A stretch of 64,000 nucleotides of DNA from Mallotus nudiflorus (GCA_947683625.1 CANTUR010000167.1:620001-684000); one strand, 5' to 3'; numbered from the stretch's first letter, positions 22,975 through 34,619 are shown. The notes: generated from the sequence alone by a model not told the origin. Program-made: numbers and translations.

Positions 22975-25053
22975 ATATTTGTAGACGGCGGAGTTTAGTG
23001 CACGTCTAAGATTTTAGCAACCACGACATTGTTTGGGCTCAGGGCCCTAGAGAACACACTAACCATTGTCACAAAGACATGGCATGGAGATGAGGAGTCG
23101 CCACCCAAAGTAATAAATGGGACAATTGAAAAGGTGGTACTCGATTCTTAAAAAGAAAGCTAGCACCACAACCAGGAGATTCTATGAACAGAATACTAAC
23201 TTCTCTTAGTCTTATTTCATTTAAAATTGCTTTATAAATTATTACTTCATTCTTTAATTACATGAAATTTTATTAAACCCTATTTGAACATCCATTTAAC
23301 CCCAAGGCATCTAGTCAATAAAATCACACATAAAAATGCATTCAAGCGCATCGTCCTTAAGTCTAATCTAGGTTAATTTTATTGAAAGTTAGTTAGATTT
23401 ACAATTTTTATTTACAAATGAAAATGGACTAAAGGTGGGTCTCCATTGTTATTAGTTAGTGAGTTTAAGTCTATTAATTTCAATTATCTACAAATAGGCC
23501 TAAATCTACAAATTTTTAAAGAAATTGGATTTTATAAGTGAGCCTAAGTCTATTTGTTTTAAAATGGGAAGTGGGCCTAAGTCTATTTATTTTTTAAAAA
23601 AGAAATGAAATTAGATGGGTTGAGCTAAGTTTAAATTAATTTTAGTTAATCTAAAAATGGGCCTAAGTCTAAATTAAACTAATAGGCCTAAATTGATTTT
23701 AATTATTTAATTAACCAAAATTTTTTATAAACCTAAGTGAATTGGACTTAATCGTGGGCTTAGGGCGTAAAGAATTAAAAGACCCAAAAAATAAAACCTA
23801 AATAAAAATCACAACAAAATCAAATCAAATACAAAATTTATGTGATTTTCTAAAAACCCTAAATTAATTACATGCAAACCTTAATTTTACTACTACCATC
23901 ATTGATTTTAACTAATTTTTACCCAGTGAAACCCTAATTAATAATCAATTTTAATGCAGAGAATTAGAATTCCACTATTTTCTCACTATTAGGGCTATTA
24001 CAACCTACAGTGCAGAGACTTAAAAGAAAATTAATTACAACCCATAAGCAATAAATGAATAAGTAACACATAGAAATAATAAAAAATCTAAATCCTATGA
24101 GATTTTTACAGACTTTAGTCCATGGCATTCCATGGATTCTTCAACATTTACTCTTAAAAAATCACATATCTCCAACCTTTTCTCCAGAGCATCACAGGAC
24201 ATCAATAAAAATACAAATAAAAAAATTAGTCAGTAATGAATCATTAAAATAAAATAAAAGTAAGAAAATAAAATAAAATAAAAGAGAAATGTAGAAGATG
24301 TTGTACAAATGTTGCTTGAATGTCCCTCAGATTAAGATTGTCACCGTTTTAAGAATTGACTCTGCATTTATTAATTTATGGACTATTGAAAAAAAAAGAG
24401 CGTACTTTTTTGTGCAGGGAAGAAAAAATTTTATTTTTTTCTTTATGATTTTTTAGGGTTTCTACGCAGTCAGGAGCCGGGGGTCTCACTCACGCAATAT
24501 TTAGCTTTTTAAGCAAAGACCTACGAGCTAACTTCCTCCATTCCAAAAACTGATGATATCTCTTAATTTTTCAAAATATTTATGCATTTTGAATGCGTAA
24601 AACCATAATTATCTTTTAAGAAAATATTTAGAATTAATTTTCATCTAATCAATAAACGAAAAAATACTAAAAAATGATCGAATATACTAAGAAATTGAAA
24701 ATATTTTGTAATGTCGATCAACATTAGGCAAATGCTGATTGGCATTTGACTAATGCTAATTGGCATTAAGAAAATGTCGATTGGCATTTGGCTAATGCCG
24801 ATCAACATTAGGCAAATGCCAGTCGGCAATAGCTAAATGTCGACTGCCATTTTGCTTATTCAGTCCCGAAAAAAATTAAAAAAAAACACTTCTAAAATCA
24901 TAATTTTGCAATTCGGTCCAAAAAACATTATAATTTAGTCCTTGAAATCTCAAATTTCAATGCTAGAAATCAATTTTTTGATTAATTTTTCATCACAGGG
25001 GCTTTTGTCGCACTATACATAATTGCAATCCAAAATTAGGTGCTTATAATATT
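22975..25053 (-). mobile_element. Solo LTR of the Tat family with intact target duplication
   Basis: The LTR is 22980-25048 (2069 bp), from TGTAGACGGCGGAG to GGTGCTTATA on the plus strand, flanked by ATATT on both sides (22975-22979, 25049-25053). Its first 570 bp match the 5' LTR of the Tat element at 49708-50284 (shared blocks include GCAACC(A/G)CGACATTGTTTG and AGGAGTCGCCACCCA), which sets its family and minus orientation. No internal sequence remains. Its insertion split LTR F; removing it restores the order seen in LTR D. Confidence 0.88.
24710..24856. repeat. 21-bp minisatellite, seven exact-length units
   Basis: Units start at 24710, 24731, 24752, 24773, 24794, 24815 and 24836, each beginning AATG and 21 bp long. 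Most contain the palindrome-like AATGCCGATTGGCATT. It lies within the Tat solo LTR, near the LTR's outer (5') end in minus-strand sense. The 21-bp period also yields a seven-residue repeat in any frame, so the minus-strand frame here is not a gene. Confidence 0.95.
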
Positions 25054-25535
25054 ATTTTTATATATTTTGTGATGTTGGTTCTCGGTTGGGTGTGATATGT
25101 AGTTTAGGAGTCCAACCCAAGATGTTGAGCTTTGGAATATTTTGAATTTTTTTATGCAGGATTGGCTCTACTTTTAGTAGAGAGATGTTTGTTTTACAAA
25201 GGAGACTCTGACAAATTTTTGGTAGATTTCTCATAAAATGTGACATCAGGTCTGTATTAAGTTTTAAGTGTTTTAGAGTCGTGTCTTAGATCGAGACTTT
25301 CCTTAGAAATCTAGAATATTTAAGGTTAGGATTTTTAATCCTGATTATTCTTAGAATTATTTTTCTATAGTCGTACAAGACTGAGGCCTACAAGATAGAC
25401 CTAGTTGAGTCATCTTAAAGGAGTGCATTCCACTTGTGAGTTATTATTATATCTATGCATTACATGTAGAAATATTTATTGGCATCCATATTTCAATAAA
25501 TATGAATTTAATATGTTGTTGCATTAAATGCTAAT

Positions 25536-25538
<3 letters not shown>

Positions 25539-25603
<65 letters not shown>

Positions 25604-25616
25604 GTGTGTGTGTGTG
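25539..25616 (+). repeat. (TA)n followed by (TG)n microsatellite
   Basis: About 31 TA units then seven TG units within LTR F, at the same place as the 88-bp AT run of LTR D (56468-56555) and shorter runs in A' and E. Confidence 0.95.
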
Positions 25617-25712
25617 AATATTAATTATGATTATTAGATATTGTTTATTATTGATATTGATTTGTGTTATCGTGATATGTTATTTTTTAAAGATAGTAGT
25701 AGAACGTGCCAC

Positions 25713-25839
25713 CGTATTTTGCACACGGCCGTGCGACCTGATGTACGGGCAAAGTCGAATTTGTACAAGTATACGAATTGGTACAAGTATACGAATTGAT
25801 ATGTTTATTGCCCTTTTTATTGTGATTTTTGATTGTGAT
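25713..25839 (+). other. Unassigned 0.13-kb segment with 18-bp tandem repeat
   Basis: Between the end of LTR F and the copia leader. It has a GC palindrome (CACGGCCGTG at about 25724) and a perfect 18-bp duplication, GTACAAGTATACGAATTG at 25763-25780 and 25781-25798. It could be a relic of the copia 5' LTR or diverged LTR F; neither match is convincing. Confidence 0.5.
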
Positions 25840-27110
25840 TAAAATCAGCTGCTAGCACAGATGTTTTTATGAAAAACTAAAAAATTTTTTTGATATGTTT
25901 TGAATAGAATTTTTTAGACTATAATCTGTTTACAGAAAGTGATGTTGTTTTAGACAGCAGCTAATTCAATAATTTAATTATGAAAATTGGTTAGTTGCTT
26001 CCTAGAATTAGGGTTTCATGGCGGCTTCCTTGGACCCTGCCAAGGGGTGCTGCCCCTTGGAACCCCACTAGGGATGTTGCCCCTTGACCCCAAAAGAATT
26101 GTCACATTATTTTATTTTTAACATAATAATTGGATTTGCTAACTAAATATATTATTAAGTTATACATGTTTGTTGTTTTATGCATGGTGCATAGCATGGC
26201 CCTTAGACCAATGTGATTGGATTTAATTTTTATGGGTTGTAATTTTAAATACAGCTTGCGAGTCATTTTTGTTTTATTGTATTTATTTTATTAGAATAGT
26301 GTAGAATAAATTATGACAATTTATGTAAATAAAAACCCATTGTGCAATTCAAGTTAGAGGCCTAGGATGGAGATCCAAGGTGGGAACCAAAGAAGGAGAT
26401 CCATAGTAGAAGATGGAGATCCAAGTTGGAGGCTCAATTTGTAATTGTAATATTACCTAGGTTTGACCTTTGATCTTCATATTGGCTTATGAAGATCAAC
26501 TTAGATTTGGGCCATGCTATGTCACATTTATTTTGGTTTTTATGTATGTGATGCCATGTGATGTCATATAATGCCATATGATGCCATGCAATACCACATA
26601 ACAATAACTAAATAAGATTAAATAAAGATGAACCCTCATTTAATATTAAGTCATTATAATGCCTTCCATAAATTCAACACTTGTCAAGCCTTAGATTATT
26701 ATATATGGGCTTGCCAAAGCAGGGTGTATAAATTTATCTGAGGAAGGCAAGTTGGATAATAGTGCTATCCAAATGTTTGATATGGTTTGACTTAACTAGG
26801 TTATCAAAATGGTTTTGGACCTAGGGCATTAGATGGGATTTTAAGCCATGACATGTGATGTCAAATTCCAAACCATCCAAGAGTTACATGAGATGTAATT
26901 GATAAGAGTTGTCTACCTAAGTAACCATATTTTAGGCGATGAGCCAAAGATCACTTAGAGTATGGTGAAATATGGATCTTGGCCCACTAAAATTTTTAAA
27001 ATTAACTTAGAGGGTTATTGATTTAAGTAAATTTAGTGGGAGTTTTTAATTATGCCTCATACATATTTAATAAAATACTGAATGGGCTTTGCATATATTT
27101 ATTATAGAAA
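25840..27110 (+). mobile_element. Copia element leader (5' untranslated region)
   Basis: A 1.27-kb gene-free leader before the gag ATG at 27111. It holds a perfect hairpin at 26040-26060, repeated ATGGAGATCC motifs (about 26368-26430) and an imperfect 10-12-bp repeat of GATGCCATGT type (about 26541-26600). No TGGTATCAGAGC PBS or 5' LTR is found to its left, so the element's 5' end is deleted. Its length is large for a copia leader, and it may contain an inserted or decayed segment. Confidence 0.55.
26040..26060 (+). other. Perfect 8-bp hairpin in copia leader
   Basis: CCAAGGGG and CCCCTTGG pair around a five-base loop TGCTG. It is GC-rich in an AT-rich neighbourhood and would be stable in the genomic RNA. 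Packaging or dimerisation is possible but unproved. Confidence 0.7.
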
Positions 27111-27926
27111 ATGATTTCAAACACTACATCTACCATGTCGCTACGATCGATCCTTGAGAAGGATAAGCTCAATGGGACTAACTTTCTTGACTGGTATAGA
27201 AACCTAAGAATTGTTCTTAGGCATGAGAGAAATGAATACATCCTTGATCAACCCATCCCTAAGGAACCAGCTGCCAATGCTCCTAGAGCACAAAGGGATG
27301 CTTATAATAAGCATCTCAATGATTCTACTAATGCCACTTGTGTTATGCTTGGATGTATGGAATCTGAGCGACAAAAGCAGCTGATGGAAATGGAGGCTTA
27401 TACTATAATAGGCCATCTTAAGGAAATGTTCCAAGAGAAAGCCAAAATTGAAAGGTTCAATACCATCAAGGCATTGCTTTCCTATAAGCTGACTACCGGC
27501 GGCTCTGTCAGTCCTCATGTTCTCAAGATGAAAGGTCATCTTGACCGCTTGGACAAGATTGGTCTCAAGATTGAACAAGAACTAGCTGTGGATATTATTC
27601 TCCAATCTTTACCTGAAGCTTATGATAGCTTCATTATGAATTACAATATGCACAGTATGGAGAAGACTATTTCAGAGTTGCATAGGATGCTGAAAACTGC
27701 TAAAAGGAACATCAAGAGTAACACCAAGGATGTTCTCATGGTCAATAAGGGAAAGGGGATGAAAAGGGTTGGAAAGGGAAAGGGTAAGGTCTTTAAAGGC
27801 TTTCAGAAGCCCAAGCCAAAGCCCAAGCACAAATTCAAGGCTGAACCCAAAGCAAAGGAAGGAATTTGCTTTTTCTGTAATGAGCCAGGCCACTGGAAAA
27901 TTGCAAGCTATATTTGGATGATTTGA
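27111..27926 (+). pseudogene. gag: Copia gag
   Basis: A 271-residue open frame starting at the first ATG after the leader. Residues about 12-45 (SILEKDKLNGTNFLDWYRNL) are the N-terminal gag domain of plant copia elements, followed by the gag_UBN2-like region with VDIILQSLPEAYDSF. A lysine-rich stretch (about 205-250) leads to a zinc knuckle that begins CFFCNEPGHWK and then loses frame: a small deletion near 27895 removes the final Cys from frame. Gag would form the particle shell and bind RNA. Apart from this frameshift it is complete. Confidence 0.93.
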
Positions 27927-28598
27927 AGAAGAAAAAGTGTGGTGAGACTACCTCTTTCAGGTATTCATGTTATATAATTAAATCTATTTACTTCTGATTT
28001 TGATTCTTAGGTATTAGATACTAGATCAGGATCTCATATTTGTATAAATGTGCAGGGTTTAAAAAGGAGTAGATCATTGGCAAGAGGCGAAGTGTACCTA
28101 CGAGTTGGCAATGGAGCAAGAGTTGCTGCTTTAGCTATAGGAACTTATGAATTACCTTTGCCTAGTGGACTTGTTTTATCTTTAGAAAATTGTTATTATG
28201 TACCTACTATGCATAGGAATATTATTTCTATTTCTTGTTTAAACAAGAAAGGGTTTGAATTTATTATTAAGAATAATAAATGCAATATTTATCAGGATAA
28301 CATTTTCTATGGATATGCTCCATGCACTAGTGGACTTTATGTTTTAGATGCTGAAGACACTAATGAAATGCCAATCTATAACATAGATATAAAGAAGTCT
28401 AAATCTAATGATTTAAACTCGACCTATCTCTGGCATTGTCGTTTAGGCCATATAAATGAGAAATGCATTTTAAAGTTACACCAAAATGGGTTTTTAAATT
28501 CATTTGATTAAGAATCATTTGATACATGTGAATCTTGTTTACTTGGAAAAATGACTAAAACACATTTTACTAGATAGAGTGAGAGGGCTAATGACTTA
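27927..28598 (+). pseudogene. pol: Copia protease and integrase N-domain
   Basis: After the frameshift, the protease active site at about 28013-28040 reads VLDTRSGSHIC; relatives have D-T/S-G, so the catalytic Gly is Arg (GGA to AGA). The pre-integrase domain, 28390-28560, has WHCRLGH and CESCLLGK, the HHCC zinc ligands. Stops at 28509 and 28574 interrupt the frame. Confidence 0.85.
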
Positions 28599-29018
28599 TT
28601 GGGCCTAATACATTCTGATGTATGTGGACCATTAAGCTCAACTGCTAGAGGAGGTTTTCAGTACTTCATAACTTTCACAGATGATTTTAGTAGATATGGT
28701 TATCTCTATTTAATGAAACATAAATCTGAATCTTTTGAAAAGTTCAAAATTTTCAAAAATGGAGTACAAAATCAACTTGGTAAAAATATTAAAACACTAA
28801 GATCTGATCAAGGTGGTGAATATTTAAACCAAGAATTTATAGATCATCTTAGAGATTGTGGGATTATTTCACAATTGACTCCTCCAGGTACACCACAATG
28901 GAATGGTGTGTCTGAATGTAGAAATCGGACTCTATTGGATATGGTTCAATCTATGATGAGTCAATCTAATCTTCCAATCTCTTTTTGGGGATAAGCTTTA
29001 GAAACTGCTGCATTCATT
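28599..29018 (+). pseudogene. pol: Copia integrase core
   Basis: The rve domain with D in HSDVCGP, D in LRSDQGGEYL and E in GVSECRNRTL, so the DDE triad is intact although Arg after Glu is Cys. A stop (28993-28995) follows FWG, where relatives continue with ALETA; the frame resumes at once. Integrase would insert the cDNA into the chromosome. Confidence 0.93.
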
Positions 29019-30353
29019 TTGAATAGAGTTCCATCAAAGGCAGTTGAAAAGACACTATATGAGAAATGGACTAGAAAAACTCCCAATTTGTCTTTTCTTA
29101 AGATTTGGGGATGTGATGCTTTTGTGAAGTGTCAAATCTCAGATAAACTAGCATCCAAATCTGAAAAATGCCTTTTTATGGGATATCCTAAAGAAACTAA
29201 AGGATATTACTTCTACAATGCATTTAAGAACAAAGTGTTTGTGTCTCAGAATGGTATATTCTTGGAAAGAGAGTTTATTTCCAAAAGAACTAGTGGGAGC
29301 ATAGTGCAACTTGAAGAAATTCAAGGCCCACAAAATAGCATTGCACCTTATATGGAACCACAACTGAATCAACAAATAGTTATTGAGCCTGTACAAGTAC
29401 TAGAAGGCCCAAAAAGGTCTGATAGGACACATCAAATCCCCATGAGATATGGATTTCTCATAACCGGTGAAAATGATGTGTTAATTGTGGATCATAATGA
29501 GCCCATATCCTATCAGGAGGCCATAAATAGTCCTGACTCTGAGAAATGGCTTGAAGCCATGAGATCAGAAATGCAATCCATGTATGATAATCAAGTATGG
29601 ACCTTGATTGACCCAAATGATGGTTTAAAAACTATTAGGTGCAAATGGGTTTTCAAAAAGAAAATCGACATGGATGGCAATGTGCATACCTTTAAGGTAA
29701 GAATAGTTGCAAAAGGTTTCAAACAAACACATGGTATAGACTATGATGAAACCTTTTCACCAGTGGCTATGCTAAAATCTATTCGAATTCTCCTTGCCAT
29801 AGCTGCATACTATGATTATGAAATATGGCAAATGGATGTTAAAACAATATTTCTTAATGGAAATTTACTTGAGGATGTGTACATGACACGGCCAGAGGGT
29901 TTTATTAGTCCTGAGAATTCTGGAAACGTATGCAAGCTTCAAAGATCCATTTATGGATTGAAGCAAGCATCTCGGAGTTGGAATCTTCATTTTGATGAAG
30001 CAATCAAAGAATTTGGCTTCATTAAAAATGATGATGAACCTTGTGTATACAAGAAAATTAGTGGGAGTGCTATTATGTTTTTAGTGTTGTATGTGGATGA
30101 CATACTACTCATTGGAAATGATATCCCTATTTTACAAAATGTTAAATCATGGTTAGGGAATTGTTTCTCAATGAAAGACTTAGGTGAAGCTACTTATATA
30201 TTAGGCATCAAGATCCATAGAGATAGATCTAAAAGGCTTATTGGCCTAAGTCAAAGCATTTATATTGATAAGGTATTGAACAGGTTTAGTATGCAAGATT
30301 CCAAGAAAGGAGTCTTGTCAATGTTGCATGGCATTAGTCTCAGCAAGACTTAG
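29019..30353 (+). pseudogene. pol: Copia integrase C-terminus and reverse transcriptase
   Basis: A 444-residue open stretch, the longest in the window. It holds the end of integrase (FLKIWGCDAFVK, KCLFMGYP), a linker with PKRSDR, and the RVT_2 domain from about residue 180: NQVWTLIDP, KWVFKKK, ETFSPVAMLKSIR, DVKTIFLNG and SIYGLKQASR. The catalytic YVDDILLIG is intact (about 30089-30115). It ends at a TAG (30351-30353) where relatives have Gln. RT copies the genomic RNA within the particle. Confidence 0.95.
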
Positions 30354-31076
30354 TGTCCTATGACACAAGATGACCGAGACTGCATGAGTAAGATTCCATA
30401 TGCTTCTGCTATTGGATCTATCATGTATGCAATGTTGTGTAGTTGACTTGATGTTTCATATGCCTTAAGCACAACGAGCAGATATCAGTCAGACCTAGGT
30501 GAAATTCATTGGACAACAGTGAAAAATATCCTTAAGTACTTGAGAAGAACTAAGGATACATTTTTACTATATAATGGTCAGGAAGATGAGCTAGTTGTAA
30601 ATGGTTACATAGATGCCAGCTTCCAAACTGACAAGGATGATTTTCGATCACATTCAGGATATGTGTTTTGTTTGAATGGCGGTGTAGTGAGCTGGAAGAG
30701 TTCCAAGCAAGACACTATTGATGATTCTACAATAGAAGCTGAGTATATAGCTGCTTCAGAAGCAGTTAAGGAGGTTATTTAGATCAAGAAGTTCATAGCT
30801 AGACTAGGTGTTATTCCTAGTATATTAGATCCAGTGAACTTATATTGTGACAATAATGGAGCTATAGCCCAAGCTAAGGAGCCCATATCACATCAGAGAT
30901 CCAAACACATACTCAGGCGTTATCATCTCATTCGAGAAATCATTGAGAGAGGAGACGTCAAGATATGCAGAGTACCTACAAATGATAATATTGCTGATCT
31001 ACTAACTAAGCCTCTTCCACAGCCTAAACATAAGAGTCATACTAGGTCCATGGGTGTTCGATACGATGTTGATTAG
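30354..31076 (+). pseudogene. pol: Copia RT end and RNase H
   Basis: Three open pieces. After CPMTQDD and PYASAIGSIMYAM a TGA at 30446-30448 stands at the Arg codon of the CTRPDV motif and the next Pro is Leu, both CpG/CpC transitions. RNase H follows with D in GYIDASF, SWKSSKQ, E in EAEYIAASEA and D in LYCDNNGA; a TAG at 30780-30782 stands at a Trp codon. The C-terminus SKHILRRYHLIRE and ADLLTKPLP is normal for copia RNase H. Only point mutations separate this polyprotein from an open frame. Confidence 0.93.
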
Positions 31077-31084
31077 GCCTAGTG

Positions 31085-31096
31085 CAAGTGGAAGAT
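31085..31096 (+). promoter_or_regulatory. Copia polypurine tract
   Basis: CAAGTGGAAGAT immediately before TGTTAGTG, nearly the standard plant copia PPT (AAGTGGGAGATTG). Confidence 0.85.
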
Positions 31097-32619
31097 TGTT
31101 AGTGATATGCACTAGGTCAATCATTTGATTATGCATTTACTTTCTTATTTTATTAATAAAGAGGTATTTTATTATCATTTGATTTTATGAATGGTTAATT
31201 CTTACTAAGGCCATCAAGTATGTGACTTGATAGTAAAACCCTTAGATTAAAATAAGAGTTTTATTCTAATTATCCCTAGCCATTTATTAATTATATAAAT
31301 GTTAAAGTATTAAGGCTAGTATGATGTTGACTGATGGTTATGTTTTACTAATCATGAATATGAGATATTGAGTCAACTCATAGGTATATGATGAGAGATC
31401 ATGTACTGGATTGACCCACTATGAGAATACTGAATAGAATATTATCATAAGTATTTCTCATCATAGTAATTTTATTTCGGTCCTTTGACCTTGAAATCAT
31501 CATAGATTTCTACATAGCTATTTTATGTTTTGACACATTCTAACATTGTCTTTAACCAAACGATTAGATAGGATGTTGTTGGATATAAAATTAGTTATAT
31601 GAGGAATATGAGTGATTTAGAAGGAATTTATCCGTCATTAATATAAGAAAGATATCTATGGGCCCCTTGACGAGATAGACTGAAGGAAAATGCATGGTCA
31701 TGCTGAAATGAATTGATATAGAGTTATCATTTTCAGTCTACTTAGAATCAAGTCATAACGTTGAACTATATAAGGATGACATTCTATGCCTTATGTTCAA
31801 TTAAGATATCATGTGATAAAAGGATGATAAAATTCACTGTAATTAGTTTATGTCAGATTATTGACTTCACATGACTTGAGTAGTCATAATATCTTGCTAG
31901 AGGCCACTTATGACTTGTAAGCCTAAATAGAGATTTAGGCCCACTGCCAATGTTATGTGAACCTACAGGGTCACACATTTAGAATAAGCCCAAAATGAAT
32001 ATGGGTTTAATAAGCCCAAAATAATCTCTATGAAAATAAATAATTAAAGTGTTTTATTTATTTATTTATTTAAGATAAATGTTATTTTAAATAAATAAAT
32101 AAGATATTATTTCTGATTTGTTTTTAAAACAAAATTAGAATGTAATAAATGAAAATTACCAAAAAGGTCTTTGGTAGGTGAAACCCTAATTTGGAGTCTA
32201 TAAATATGTTATATTCTCTAGGTTTTAATAGTTTTATTTTTCCTTGCCTCCAAAAACGGTTTTCTCTCTTCCTAGAAAAAAACATAGAGTTTTTCTTTTG
32301 TTCTTGATTTGTGAGACAATCAAGAAGGTTGCTAGCACACACTCCAATTCATTTTGTGAAGGACTGTTCGTGTGGATACCTATAGAGGATGCATCCTTTT
32401 GGAGACGTCTTGATCCGAACAACCAAAGCAAAAAGCCCGAGGTAAGGTGTCACCAGTGTGAACCTCCTCTCATCCTTCCAGAAAATCTTGCCTTTTCTAC
32501 ATTTTGGTGAGATTCTTGAAACTCTAGATTTAGTCAAGTAGTCGAATTACATGGATCCATGTTTCAGAATGTGATTAAATTTTAATTTTTCACTGCGTTT
32601 GTATCACGAAACCCCAACA
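31097..32619 (+). mobile_element. Copia 3' LTR
   Basis: A 1523-bp segment from TGTTAGTGATATGC to CGAAACCCCAACA, with proper TG...CA ends next to the polypurine tract. A TATA box lies at 32199-32206. Purine/T-rich direct repeats of ATTTATTTATTT type occur near 32050-32100. The five bases after it are TGATA. Its 5' partner is not in the window. The short frames between 32124 and 32537 on both strands are chance. Confidence 0.9.
32199..32206 (+). promoter_or_regulatory. TATA box in copia 3' LTR
   Basis: TATAAATA in the last third of the LTR, the usual place for U3/R promoter elements in plant copia LTRs. Confidence 0.6.
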
Positions 32620-33680
32620 TGATATGGTTGTCAAATGTGGTATTTATGAGAGCAAGTGCATCACTAGTCTTCCGGACCTTTTCGTTGTCATATTCCATCT
32701 GATGTCCCTTCTTTTATGTTGTGTAATTCTCATTTGACAGGTTTAGAGCTAACATAGGCATTTTAGGGATATGATGCTTTGACCTTCCTCGAGCGATCAT
32801 AACATTACCAATGGTTCATCCATGAGCATCTCCTAGAGCAGATTCTTATTGACTAGGTTGAGGTAATCTCTGATCATTTCTTCTATTTTTTTTATTGGAA
32901 TTCATGCTTCATTCATTCTTTATTCTCCGCTCAAGGAGATTGGCTCTCCTGTCAATAAGGTGATGGAGGAGGAGACTGAGATTGCTCTAGGGATTGAGAC
33001 TATTCCTAAGTCTGAGATTGTTCCTGTTATTAATATTGCTCTTGATTATGAGGATCCTAGGTCCAGACCTAGCCATGCACATTCTACTCAACATATTGGG
33101 ACTAGTCATGATGGTGATTTTGCGAGCGTTACCCTTGGTGATGTTTCTCTCCTAAATAGGTCCATATTCTATCGGGCTCCTACTGTTCAGTCTCCAGTTA
33201 AGCAGCAGATGCATTTTAATGATGCTTAGCTCTTAGTTTTTCCCCTAAGGATACTTCTCATATAAGTCCATTTAACTTATTTCCTGTATCAATCTATACA
33301 CTTGATGCCCATATTAATAAAACTTTTACAAAAGAGGTTCCCCAGACATAGGCAGAGTACCTATATGGACTTACCTCATTTTAGAGATTATTAACTATGT
33401 AGGTTATAGATAGTTGGAGGCTAAGTTTATACATTGGGGTGCAAATGTATGCATGTTATGTATGAAATGCACATGACATGTTATTTCTTATAAGTACAGA
33501 GCTACTATAGTGATCTAGAGTGTGAGATAGAGATGCTTCACCGACAGCTTGCAAGTTTAGGCATTGATCCTCATAGCGCTAGGACTTCATTTGTCAAACC
33601 TCCATATACCTTTCATCAGGATGATCCTACCAGAGGGTGGAGCCCATGGCCAGATTCTAGAGCTCAAGATGACTGATCTA
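32620..33680 (+). pseudogene. Antisense gene relic, C-terminal-like part, spliced
   Basis: Plus-strand coding-like sequence opposite to the surrounding Tat element. It includes GYDALTFLERS and WFIHEHLLEQ (about 32765-32845), an acidic 90-residue open piece (32960-33229), then EVPQT-AEYLYGLTSF (about 33335-33395), a WRLSLYIG block ending near 33438, a probable short intron (GTGCAAATG to TTACAG-type end near 33498) and an exon with LECEIEMLHRQLASLGIDP (about 33510-33570) before a stop near 33670. Stops and frameshifts are frequent. It resembles the C-terminal half of the plant mobile domain-type proteins carried in reverse by some Tat-lineage elements; that assignment is from memory of the family. 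Confidence 0.5.
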
Positions 33681-33997
33681 GGCTATCAGACTTTTCTATC
33701 ATACTGTTGTGTTCTGGATCCTGTATTATTTGTATGCACTGTGTTAAATTGATATGTGTCTTAATAAGAATTCAAATCCTTAAATCAGACTTAATTAAAT
33801 GGATAAAGATTTTAGATAATTAAACTATTTATCCTTTATTTATCATCTTTCCATGTCCATTTATCCTTATCATTTATCTTCATCCATTATCTCTATCGAT
33901 TAGAAGAATCCCAATCCCATCCAAATTCAGCTTCTTCCCTTATAAAAAGCTCAAAAGGGAACTAGTTGCACTATTCATTTTTCTTTATTCTCATCAT
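33681..33997 (+). promoter_or_regulatory. Promoter-like region before the antisense gene
   Basis: A 0.3-kb gene-free interval with TATAAAAAG at 33944-33952, about 50 bp before the ATG at 33998, and a pyrimidine-rich leader (TTTTTCTTTATTCTCATC). Upstream there are several TTTATC(C/T) repeats (33825-33900). This is a good plant core promoter by layout; activity is inference. Confidence 0.5.
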
Positions 33998-34619
33998 GAC
34001 TTTAGCTTCTCTCCAACTAATGAAGTAGTTTCTCAAGAGCCTTAATGGTGATGACTGGAATAAGCTTTAACCCTCTCATATCAAACCCTTAAAATCTTTT
34101 CAACATCTAAAGATAAATGATAATTTCTTACATGCTGCTTCAGCATTCTAGAGTTCAAAGGATCATCATGTCTTCAGGTTCAATGGTCAAGAGTTGTGTC
34201 CTATGGTTGAAGAATTTATTGTCATCCTAGGGTGCTCGTTTGACTCAACTGCTACTATTGCCCTACCTGATTTAGGTATGCGACTCCTAAATAGGCATGT
34301 TGCTTTCTTTGATTTGCCCCCTGGTGATATTTATCTTCTTACTCATAACCTTGGGACTATCAATCTATCTTCCTTAATAATTGCGTGTGAGACCAAGGAT
34401 AAGCGTAGTGGTGCTTGGACTAGAATTGTTGCTTTCTACCTTTATGCTTAATTTCTCTTAGTTTCTTCCCATGGGGATGCTAATACTAAGATCAGGGGTA
34501 TCTTAGAACAAGTAGAGACTAGGGCTGATCCTATACCTGTTATTCTTGTTGAGACCATTATTGGGCTAGATAACTTCCAAGCCCAATGTCGTCTTTCAGG
34601 CAGTTTACTTCTCCTCCAG

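Larger units (their letters stand above)
21670..25712 (+). mobile_element. LTR fragment F, split by a Tat solo LTR
   Basis: Plus-strand chromovirus LTR occupying 21670-22979 and 25049-25712. It lacks its first few hundred bases, opens with a CT-rich stretch and GC-containing leader, and matches LTR D from GGTAAGTT (about 21931) on, for example GTTGGTTCTCGGTTGGG at 25073. It carries an extra internal duplication (about 22177-22830). It ends near GAACGTGCCACC at 25712, at the point that continues as CTAGTGGGC in D (about 56670). The missing rest may be the LTR piece at 50285-51075. Confidence 0.75.

Noticed and set aside
24641..24829. A repeat protein with a seven-residue period
   Set aside because: The period comes from the 21-bp minisatellite; the frame starts and ends at random with respect to the LTR.
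27204..29396. Minus-strand frames opposite copia gag-pol
   Set aside because: Shadows of the strongly supported plus-strand polyprotein; no motif.
32124..32537. Overlapping frames on both strands at the end of the copia LTR
   Set aside because: They lie in LTR U3/R sequence with a TATA box; none has a homologue motif and they overlap each other in opposite frames.
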